NCBI GenBank assembly: GCA_013813185.1
Contig: JACCSD010000171.1
Coordinates: 1-23,014, forward strand
Direction: 5' to 3'
From: Burkholderiaceae bacterium
GTDB taxonomy: Bacteria > Pseudomonadota > Gammaproteobacteria > Burkholderiales > Burkholderiaceae_F
DNA length: 23,014 nucleotides
Positions 1-6,087 of this stretch are shown piece by piece (within the stretch, counting starts at the first letter, position 1; every line of letters begins with the position of its first letter). The translations under genes were made by a program, and so were the position numbers. The notes under the pieces are model-generated. The model did no database searches and was not told where the DNA came from. It was given only the letters and a program-made list of their open reading frames with translations.

Positions 1-730
1 TGGTGCCGTCGCGTCCCTTAACGCTGATCTGCTTCGGCAGGCCGAGCATGTTCCATAGCGAGTTGATCCACGGGCCGGCACCGATGATCAGTTGATCGCA
101 CTTAATCGACCCCGCGGTCGTCTCGACCGACGTGATCGCCGATGTTCCGTTGCCCGAGCGCAGCGCTTTGACTTCAATGCCCTCGAAGATTTCGACGCCT
201 AGCGCCTTGGCCTTCTTCGCGAGACCGCGCAGCGAAGCCATGTTGTTCGCATAGCCGCCACGCTTCTCGTGCAAAACCGACGTGATGTTTCGCGCCTGCC
301 AATCCTGAAACAGTCCTTTCATGTATTGCATCGATTCCGCCTCGCCTTCGACGAATACGGATTCATAGCCAATCGCTTTCTGCTGCTCGTAAATCATTCC
401 GACTTGTGCGTGCATCACTTCCGGGCTGATCTGCATGTAGCCGACCGGGTGATAGCTGTAGGCCTCGGGGTCGCTCTCCCACACCGAAACCGAATGCGCC
501 ATCAACTCGCGCATCGCAGGCTGAAAGTAGTTGTTGCGCACGACGCCGCATGCAATACCCGATGGACCGGCGCCGATGCCGGTCTTTTCCAGCACGACGA
601 TGCGAGTGCCGACGGCGCCGATCGCCTTACCTTTCGCTTTCAGCTTTTGCGCCAGGTGCATCGATGTCGACAGCCCGTGAATGCCGGCGCCGATGACGAC
701 GTAGTGCGCGTGGGAGGGTAGTGCGGGCAT
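1..730 (-). CDS. FAD-dependent amine oxidoreductase, sarcosine oxidase beta-like (DAO family), 3' part cut by window edge
   Basis: I translated this by hand from the ATG at 730. It stays open for about 243 codons to the window edge, so the C-terminal part is missing. The N-terminus holds the dinucleotide-binding fold: a beta strand then GAGIHG (residues 14-19), and a second strand ending IVVLEK. The IGAGPSG segment and GVVRNNYFQP follow, as in sarcosine oxidase/dimethylglycine dehydrogenase-like DAO proteins. A lysine-rich stretch of about 12 residues (KLKAKGKAIGAVG) lengthens the first beta-alpha-beta unit. Family members oxidise N-methyl or secondary amines such as sarcosine with FAD. The substrate cannot be read from this part. 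An AGGGA Shine-Dalgarno lies just upstream. It is the last visible gene of the long leftward array. Its link to the betaine genes 8 kb upstream is inference. Confidence 0.85.
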   Translation of the reverse strand, partial: MPALPSHAHYVVIGAGIHGLSTSMHLAQKLKAKGKAIGAVGTRIVVLEKTGIGAGPSGIACGVVRNNYFQPAMRELMAHSVSVWESDPEAYSYHPVGYMQISPEVMHAQVGMIYEQQKAIGYESVFVEGEAESMQYMKGLFQDWQARNITSVLHEKRGGYANNMASLRGLAKKAKALGVEIFEGIEVKALRSGNGTSAITSVETTAGSIKCDQLIIGAGPWINSLWNMLGLPKQISVKGRDGT

Positions 731-756
731 GGTGAGTCCCTAGAAATTAATCTCGA

Positions 757-1017
757 TCATCGTAAATCGAGAGCTACATCACAGCCACGAATGCGACACG
801 AAGTGGCTTTCAAGCGACGCCGGTTTCTCTTGACGGCATCGTTTCGTCCGCGGCGGGTACGGTTAACGCGAACTCCGGCAACGCATCGCGTGCGGCGGAC
901 AGTGATTCGAGCGGCAAAAACGGAACGCGTGTCGCGCGTGAATTGCAATCCTGCAAGCTTTAACGAAATCGCCACCCGGCGGACGTAGGGACTGTCGTAC
1001 TGGCCGACGAGAATCAT
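757..1017 (-). pseudogene. Truncated and frameshifted glutathione S-transferase remnant
   Basis: The frame opens with an ATG that overlaps the stop of the LysE gene (ATGA). It reads MILVGQYDSPYVRRVAISLK and continues to RDTRSVFA, which matches the start of a bacterial GST thioredoxin fold, including the catalytic-loop region (SPYVRR). After about residue 35 the reading turns arginine-rich and no longer resembles GST. The expected NPLGxVP cis-proline segment and the whole helical C-domain are absent, and the frame ends at 86 codons against about 200 for the family. From about codon 33 the +1 frame reads more like ordinary protein (LPLESLSAARDALPEF) before a stop, which suggests an indel or deletion junction. 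I infer a dead gene with the 3' part deleted. It could still yield a short nonfunctional peptide. Confidence 0.7.
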
Positions 1018-1628
1018 GGCCCGCTCCCCGGCCGTCCATCCGCGAAGATCGGATACAGCGAGGCGACAAGCAGCAGCGCCATCACCACGTTGAACACGCG
1101 AACTGCACGCGGATTCTTCAATACTCGCTGCAGCCCGGCGCCGAAACCGAGCCACGTGCCGGAAGAGGCGAACCCGAACACGCCGAACAACGCAGCGATG
1201 ATGATGATGTTGAACGGAAACTGCGCCACTGCTGCATAGGTCGAAACGGAGCTGACCGCCATAACCCAGGACTTCGGGTTGACCCACTGGAAAGCCACTG
1301 CTTGAAAAAAGCTGATCGGGCGACCGGCGGCGGAGCCGCTTGGTCCAGGCGCCGGTGACACTGCAATCTGCCACGCAAGAAAGAGTAGGTAAGCGGCGCC
1401 TGCGTACTTCAGCACGCTGTACAGCAGCGGCCAGGCTTCGAAGATCGCCCCCAGCCCGAAGCCGACAATCAGCACCATCAAAGTGAACCCGAAGACGACG
1501 CCAAGCAGGTGCGGCATGCCTCGTCGCACACCGAAGTTCAGCCCCGACGTCATCAGCATCAGATTGTTGGGGCCGGGCGTAAACAGAGTCACCAGGCAGA
1601 ACAGCGTGAGCGCGACGAGCAAGTCCAT
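1014..1628 (-). CDS. LysE/RhtB-family amino-acid or metabolite exporter
   Basis: The product is 204 residues, the usual length for the LysE/RhtB translocator family. These inner-membrane proteins have about six helices and export amino acids or related metabolites. The N-terminus shows the family hallmark TPGPNNLMLMTSGLNFG (from about residue 17), then GxxxGLGxxxGF-like glycine-rich helices, and a WVNPKSW segment in the middle. Hydrophobic segments cover most of the length and the tail is short and polar. A GGAG Shine-Dalgarno lies 5 bases before the ATG. The gene follows the crotonase gene by 23 bases and its stop overlaps the start of the GST remnant. The substrate is unknown. The position at the end of a CoA-dependent catabolic operon may mean export of an overflow product, but that is speculation. 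Confidence 0.88.
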   Translation of the reverse strand: MDLLVALTLFCLVTLFTPGPNNLMLMTSGLNFGVRRGMPHLLGVVFGFTLMVLIVGFGLGAIFEAWPLLYSVLKYAGAAYLLFLAWQIAVSPAPGPSGSAAGRPISFFQAVAFQWVNPKSWVMAVSSVSTYAAVAQFPFNIIIIAALFGVFGFASSGTWLGFGAGLQRVLKNPRAVRVFNVVMALLLVASLYPIFADGRPGSGP

Positions 1629-1651
1629 TGCGCTCCGATCTCAGTCGCCGC

Positions 1652-2452
1652 TCATTCGCCTGTGAATTTCGGCGGTCGTTTGTCGAAGAAAGCGCGAACG
1701 GCTTCCTCGTGATCTTGCGTGTGATGACACGCACCCTGCAGCGCGGCCGCGAGCTCGAGCAGTGAGTCGAGCCGTGTGACTTGCCCTTCACGCAGCAGCC
1801 GCTTCGCCATGCGAAGTTGGCGCGGTGGATTGGATGCGATACGCGCTGCCAACTGCCGTGCAGTCTCCATCAACGAGTCGTTCGGCACGACGCGCGATAC
1901 GAGGCCGCAGGCCAGCGCGGTTGCTGCATCCATCGGATCTCCGGTGAACGTCATTTCGCATGCACGCGACAAGCCGACCGCGCGCGGCAGCAACCACCCG
2001 CCGCCGTCGCCTGAGATCAGTCCGATCTTCACGAAGTTCTCGGCGAACACTGCGTCATCGGAGGCCACGCGGATGTCGCACGCACACGCCATGTCGCAAC
2101 CGGCGCCGTAGGCAGGCCCATTGACCGCGGCGATCGTCGGTACTTCGAGGTTATAGAGCGCGAGTGTCGTTCGCTGAATGCCTTGCCGGTACTTGTCGGA
2201 TACGTCCGCCGCATTGCCGCCGAACCCACCTTCGCGGTCGCGCATGTGCTTCAGATTGCCGCCTGCGGAAAACGCTTTGCCGGCGCCGGTCAGGATCATG
2301 CAGCTGATGCCGGTGTCAGCCGCGATGCAGGCGAAGGCATCGTTCAGCGCGCCAAGGATCTCGGGATCGGTGGTCGGGTTGCGCGTCTGCGGCTTGTTCA
2401 GCGTCAGCGTGACGATCGCACCGTCACGCTCGAATAAAACCGCGTCGCTCAT
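1652..2452 (-). CDS. Crotonase-superfamily protein (enoyl-CoA hydratase/isomerase-like) with atypical active site
   Basis: At 266 residues it is a full-length crotonase fold acting on an acyl-CoA thioester. The two oxyanion-hole segments are clear: FSAGGNL (61-67) and GPAYGAGCDMA (112-122). The two catalytic glutamates of enoyl-CoA hydratase are not conserved. The first position is D120 in GCDMACACD. The second, aligned through FAENFVKIG, is F140. An aspartate (D149, in ISGDGGG) lies on the loop where 4-chlorobenzoyl-CoA dehalogenase-like crotonases carry a catalytic Asp. The name enoyl-CoA hydratase is therefore only a superfamily label; hydrolysis, isomerisation or another reaction is possible. 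The start overlaps the stop of the acyl-CoA ligase gene by 4 bases, so the two are probably translationally coupled. Confidence 0.9.
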   Translation of the reverse strand: MSDAVLFERDGAIVTLTLNKPQTRNPTTDPEILGALNDAFACIAADTGISCMILTGAGKAFSAGGNLKHMRDREGGFGGNAADVSDKYRQGIQRTTLALYNLEVPTIAAVNGPAYGAGCDMACACDIRVASDDAVFAENFVKIGLISGDGGGWLLPRAVGLSRACEMTFTGDPMDAATALACGLVSRVVPNDSLMETARQLAARIASNPPRQLRMAKRLLREGQVTRLDSLLELAAALQGACHHTQDHEEAVRAFFDKRPPKFTGE

Positions 2453-4011
2453 GCGACCGCCTCCTGCGCGTATTGCGCGAGGAGCTCGCGCTTCAAAACC
2501 TTACCGCTGGGATTGATCGGCAGCTCGTCGACAAACACAATGCGCCGCGGCCGCTTGAAGGATGCGAGATCGCCGCTGCTGCGGCAGAATGTATCGACGG
2601 TCTTGACCGTGAGTGCCGAATCGCTGGCGACGATGAACGCCGTCACGACCGCGCCCCATTTCGGGTCGGGCAATCCGATCACGGCGGCTTCGCGCACACC
2701 CGGACACCGGTAAAGAATCTCTTCCACTTCGCGCGGGTAGATGTTCTCGCCGCCCGAGACGATCATGTCGTCGGAGCGGCCGTGGAAGTGATAGAAGCCG
2801 TCGGCGTCCTGTCGCATCAAATCGCCGGTGTAAACCCAGCCGCGCTTCAGTTTGTTGGCGGTCTCGCTCGGGTTGTTCCAGTAGCCCTGCATCGCCTGCG
2901 GGCCGCGCACGATCAACTGGCCGATTTCGCCTTGCGCGACGGTCTGCTCCGGCGTGATGTCGCGTTCGGGGTCATTGGGAATGATGCGGCATTGGCTGAT
3001 TAGCGTCGGCTTGCCGACGGAGCCCAGGTGCTTCAACGCATCCTGCGGGCGCAGCAGCAATGTAAGGCTGGCCTCGGTCATGCCGTAGCCGTTGAAGATG
3101 TTCGGGCAGAACTCATTGATCACGTTGCGCATCGTCGTGGCGGCGATGGCGGCGCCGCCGGTCGTGATCATCCGCAGACTCGACACGTCGAACTCCCTGA
3201 AGCGCGGATGAAACAGCATCTCCTGAATCTGCGTCGGCACCGCGAACAACGTCGTCACGCGATGGGCTTGAATCGTCTCCAGAGTTTTCAGGGCTTCATA
3301 CCGACCCTCGACGACGTTGGTACCGCCGACCATCAAATGCGGAATGAAAAACGCCTGCATGCCGCCGACGTGATACAGCGGAGCGATATGCAATGCGACG
3401 TCGGTCGGCTGCAGTCCGTACTCCATCACGCAGTTCATCGCAATCGCGATGTCGTTGTCGTGGCTGTGCATCACGCCCTTCGGGCGGCCGGTCGTGCCCG
3501 AGGTGTAGACCAGCGCCGACAGTTGATCGCCCGAGGGCACGGGGCGTGGCGGATGAATGTCGACCGCCTGTTCGACCAGCGTATCGAAGTGATGATGCCC
3601 GTCCGGCACGTTGACCGCGTCGTACGCGCACGAGATGTAGTCGTGCACGCTCTTCAAGCGCTGCTGAACTTGCAGGACGCTCTCGGTCAGCGACCTTCCG
3701 TAGACGAGGATGCGTGCGCCGGAATCGGAAAGCGTGTAGGCGACCTCGCCGGCTGCCAGTCGAAAATTCAGCGGCACCGCAACCGCGCCCAGCATTTGTG
3801 TCGCGAAATAAGTGGTGACGGAATTCTCGGAGGTCGTCACATAGAACGCGACTCGGTCGCTCGGGCGTACGCCCAGATCGGCCAGTGCCTGCGCGAACCG
3901 GCACACACGGTTGTACCAGTCGGCGTACGTCCAGCGCTGCTCTTCAAAAATCAGCGCGGTGTGCTTCGGGTAACGCTCGACCGACTGCAGGAAAATCGTC
4001 GCGATATCCAT
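2449..4011 (-). CDS. AMP-forming acyl-CoA ligase (class I adenylating enzyme)
   Basis: The 520-residue length is typical of fatty/short-chain acyl-CoA synthetases that form an acyl-adenylate and then the CoA thioester. Visible motifs in order are the P-loop YTSGTTGRPKG (169-179), NGYGMTE (307-313), YTGD (394-397), the hinge region GRSDDMIVSGGENIYPREVE (411-430), and the catalytic lysine K504 in PSGKVLKREL. It has no signal peptide, so it is cytoplasmic. It lies between acyl-CoA dehydrogenase and crotonase on one strand, so it probably activates a carboxylic acid that the neighbours then dehydrogenate and process. The same enzyme trio (dehydrogenase, ligase, crotonase) occurs as CaiA/CaiC/CaiD in carnitine operons. 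The acid here is not identifiable from sequence. A 130-base gap separates it from the gene before it. Confidence 0.92.
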   Translation of the reverse strand: MDIATIFLQSVERYPKHTALIFEEQRWTYADWYNRVCRFAQALADLGVRPSDRVAFYVTTSENSVTTYFATQMLGAVAVPLNFRLAAGEVAYTLSDSGARILVYGRSLTESVLQVQQRLKSVHDYISCAYDAVNVPDGHHHFDTLVEQAVDIHPPRPVPSGDQLSALVYTSGTTGRPKGVMHSHDNDIAIAMNCVMEYGLQPTDVALHIAPLYHVGGMQAFFIPHLMVGGTNVVEGRYEALKTLETIQAHRVTTLFAVPTQIQEMLFHPRFREFDVSSLRMITTGGAAIAATTMRNVINEFCPNIFNGYGMTEASLTLLLRPQDALKHLGSVGKPTLISQCRIIPNDPERDITPEQTVAQGEIGQLIVRGPQAMQGYWNNPSETANKLKRGWVYTGDLMRQDADGFYHFHGRSDDMIVSGGENIYPREVEEILYRCPGVREAAVIGLPDPKWGAVVTAFIVASDSALTVKTVDTFCRSSGDLASFKRPRRIVFVDELPINPSGKVLKRELLAQYAQEAVA

Positions 4012-4141
4012 AACAGCTATTCAAAACTACTGCGCGCGCCGATCTTGCGCCTGCGGTGCTCAACGTACCTCTGTGCGCCTGCGCTCCTCGGCCTCATTGG
4101 CAACTGAGCTCGGCGCTGCTCGCTACGTTTTGCATACGCTG
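4012..4141 (-). other. 130-bp gap inside the acyl-CoA operon with a 10-bp direct repeat
   Basis: No ORF with a credible start or codon use is seen here. The decamer TGCGCCTGCG occurs at 4046-4055 and again at 4074-4083 in direct orientation. No hairpin with a T-tract and no clear promoter could be made out. It is the longest gap within the 5332-1014 run, so an internal promoter or a small degenerate repeat element is possible but unproven. Confidence 0.4.
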
Positions 4142-5332
4142 TTACAAGTTCAGCTTGATCGACGGAAGATCGGCGACGGCGATCAGATACTTCGCCATTT
4201 CCGACGTGCCGCCGACAATTGGCAGGGCGCGGGCATCGCGGTAGATCTGCTCGGCACGCCCGAATTCCTTGGTGATGCCGTCGCCGCCCAGAATCTGCAC
4301 GGTGCGGTCGGCGCAATACGTCGCGGTCTCCGTCGCAACGAGCTTCGCCATTGCGGCCGGCTTCATCAGGTTCTTGCCGGCCACGCCGGAGTCGTAGAGT
4401 TTGGCGGCGCGATAGGTCAGCAGCTCGGTCGCATCGAGTCGACAACTCATGTCCGCGATCTGACTCCAGACGAGCTGCTTGCAGCCGATTTTTTCCCCGA
4501 ATGCCTCACGCGTCTGCGCGTGGGCTTGGGCGATGTCGAACGCACTGCGCGCCACGCCGAGTCCGGAGCCGCCTAGGATGATGCGCTCGAAGTTGAACAT
4601 GCCGACCATGATGCGGCCGCCGCTGTTTTCATCACCGAGCAGATGATCGGCCGGCACTCGGCACCGATCGAATGCGACTTCGCCGACCACGCAACCGCGC
4701 CGCCCCATGAACGTATAGCGGCGCGGGAAAGTCAGGCCCGGTGTTCCACCCGGAACGACGACTGCCGACAGGCCTTTACCGGGGGGCGCGGAGGGATCGG
4801 TAACGCCGTAGACGATATAGACATCGGCCACACCGGCGTTCGAGATGTAGCGTTTGAGGCCGCGGATCACGTACTCGCGGCGGGCGGCGTCGAACTCGAT
4901 CTTGGTTTGCATACGCGAAGTGTCCGAGCCGGCGTCCGGCTCGGTGACGCAGATCGCGCCGACCATCCGTCCTTCGACGATATCCGGCAAATAGTGCTCG
5001 CGGATCGGCGCCGTCGCGTGACGGTGCAACGGATAAGCGCAACTCAACGCCGTCGCAATCGTCGTTTCGAACGCGTAGTTGATGTACGCCGCTTCCTCCG
5101 ATAGGAGCGTTGCGTGAGTGAGTCCGGGCTTCGCCAGCGCGCCGCGGTACAGATCCGCGAACATGAGTTTCAGGTAGCCGGCTTCGCCGAGCGCACGGAC
5201 GACCGCCTTGATCGCGTCCCAGTCGTCGCCGTCTTCGATGGCTGAGGCCCGCGGCAGAAGCTCGCGACGCAGGACATCGCGCACCTCGGCACGGAACGCG
5301 CGGTCTTGCTCGGCAAGAAGAAAATCGCGCAT
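4142..5332 (-). CDS. Acyl-CoA dehydrogenase
   Basis: At 396 residues it is full length for the FAD-dependent acyl-CoA dehydrogenase family, which oxidises acyl-CoA to 2-enoyl-CoA and passes electrons to ETF. Visible landmarks are VTEPDAGSD (129-137, flavin/substrate signature), the middle beta domain ending MGRRGCVVGEVAFD, FNFERIILGGSGLG (246-258), REAFG (275-279), ILGGDGI (347-353) and GGTSEMAKYLI (374-384). The usual C-terminal catalytic Glu (IYEGT in medium-chain enzymes) is Gly374. E249 in the FNFER helix aligns with the catalytic Glu of isovaleryl- and long-chain acyl-CoA dehydrogenases, so the base has probably shifted there. The ATG overlaps the TGA of the antitoxin remnant by one base (TGATG), so translation is probably coupled to it. 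It heads the dehydrogenase-ligase-crotonase set. Confidence 0.92.
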   Translation of the reverse strand: MRDFLLAEQDRAFRAEVRDVLRRELLPRASAIEDGDDWDAIKAVVRALGEAGYLKLMFADLYRGALAKPGLTHATLLSEEAAYINYAFETTIATALSCAYPLHRHATAPIREHYLPDIVEGRMVGAICVTEPDAGSDTSRMQTKIEFDAARREYVIRGLKRYISNAGVADVYIVYGVTDPSAPPGKGLSAVVVPGGTPGLTFPRRYTFMGRRGCVVGEVAFDRCRVPADHLLGDENSGGRIMVGMFNFERIILGGSGLGVARSAFDIAQAHAQTREAFGEKIGCKQLVWSQIADMSCRLDATELLTYRAAKLYDSGVAGKNLMKPAAMAKLVATETATYCADRTVQILGGDGITKEFGRAEQIYRDARALPIVGGTSEMAKYLIAVADLPSIKLNL

Positions 5333-5502
5333 CAGATGGCGGCAGCAGTCAGGCCGTTCTCGCGAAGCGGGCGGCGATGCGTGAGCCCTGGCAAAAGTCG
5401 ATTTTGTTGCTTCACCGCGTTACGCAGGATGTCACGAACCTCTTCTTCCATGCTTCGGCCATGGCGCTCGTCCTCCAGATCGCGAACGATCAACTGAGCC
5501 AT
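5332..5502 (-). pseudogene. Decayed FitA/VapB-type ribbon-helix-helix antitoxin
   Basis: This 56-codon ORF starts MAQLIVRDLEDE, the beta strand of FitA-like Arc-type antitoxins. It then jumps straight to RHGRSMEEEVRDILRNAV, which is the end of helix A plus helix B. The roughly 10-12 residues that normally form most of helix A are missing in frame. After LLPGL the frame reads THRRPLRENGLTAAAI, but the +1 frame over the same bases reads RIAARFA, the usual FitA tail, before frame 0 resumes with ENGLTAA. That pattern fits two compensating indels. No PIN-domain toxin follows; the TGA overlaps the start of the acyl-CoA dehydrogenase. AGGA lies about 8 bases before the ATG. I judge it a nonfunctional antitoxin that may now serve as a translated leader for the downstream operon. 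Confidence 0.75.
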
Positions 5503-5532
5503 GGCGGGTTCCTGGTCAAGGGGTGATGTTGG

Positions 5533-5841
5533 CTATCGCACGAGGGTGCTGGCTCTTTCAACTACCTTAAGCGCACGCTTTTTCGTCTGACGTGTCTGCC
5601 AGAGGTCGAACGCGGCTTGCTGCGCGAGCCATAAGTCGGCCCGGCCGCCCCGCTTGATGCCGAGCCACGCCTCCAATCGCAACGCCATTTCCGGCGAGAT
5701 GCCCGAGTGTCCGTTGAGCACCGCCGAAAAAGCCTGCCGCGTTACGCCGAGTTGATTTGCCGCCTCAGTAACGCCCACGTTCAACGCCGGCAACACGTCG
5801 TCGCGCAGAGTCAAGCCGGGGTGGGGAGGGTTATGCATCAT
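5533..5841 (-). CDS. higA: HigA-family antitoxin (XRE helix-turn-helix)
   Basis: The 102-residue product matches HigA antitoxins in layout. It has an N-terminal HPGLTLRDDVLPAL segment, a helix-turn-helix VTEAANQLGVTRQAFSAVLN (about residues 24-43), GISPEMALRLEAWLG, and the WLAQQAAFDLW segment typical of the family. It neutralises the HigB mRNA-interferase toxin and represses its own operon. The toxin-first gene order, with 8 bases between the genes, is characteristic of higBA. TAGGAAAG precedes two consecutive ATG codons (5841 and 5838), either of which may start the protein. The C-terminal tail after LWQTRQTKK is lysine/arginine rich. It appears intact, unlike its partner. Confidence 0.88.
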   Translation of the reverse strand: MMHNPPHPGLTLRDDVLPALNVGVTEAANQLGVTRQAFSAVLNGHSGISPEMALRLEAWLGIKRGGRADLWLAQQAAFDLWQTRQTKKRALKVVERASTLVR

Positions 5842-5849
5842 GATCTTTC

Positions 5850-6086
5850 CTAGTGATAGTCCTCATAGTTGACCGCAACCGCATCGGTCCCGTCGAATCT
5901 GAAGGTCAGGCGCCAATTCCCGCTCAATGAAACCGCCCAAGAGCCGGCCCGATTTCCTTTGAGTGGATGCAAGTGCCATCCGGGCAGATTCATGTCATCC
6001 GGGCCACTCGCATCACTCAGACGCGCGAGCTGCCGACTTAGTCGGTCTGCGTACTGCGGATTGTGCTTTACGAGTGAGCGCTTCAC
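5850..6086 (-). CDS. higB: HigB-family toxin, N-terminally truncated
   Basis: The 78-residue product is clearly HigB/RelE-like from residue 10 on: HNPQYADRLSRQLARLSDA, then DDMNLPGWHLHPLKGNRAGSW, GNWRLTFRF and a terminal NYEDYH. These are the conserved core and C-terminal motifs of this ribosome-dependent mRNA interferase. Intact homologues are about 92 residues and begin with a strand and helix (often containing KGLxxFFxxG) that is missing here. The only start is a GTG at 6086, one base after the MmgE stop. The same frame is open upstream (ILSLPRSSALD) but does not resemble HigB. I infer that the toxin's first 14-20 residues were lost at the junction with the MmgE gene. Whether the remainder is toxic cannot be judged from sequence. 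Confidence 0.8.
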   Translation of the reverse strand: MKRSLVKHNPQYADRLSRQLARLSDASGPDDMNLPGWHLHPLKGNRAGSWAVSLSGNWRLTFRFDGTDAVAVNYEDYH

Positions 6087-6087
6087 G

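Noticed and set aside
3028..4107. 359-codon open frame on the plus strand opposite the acyl-CoA ligase
   Set aside because: Its translation is His/Arg/Asp-rich with no domain, and it lies antisense to a clearly real gene; typical GC-rich shadow frame.
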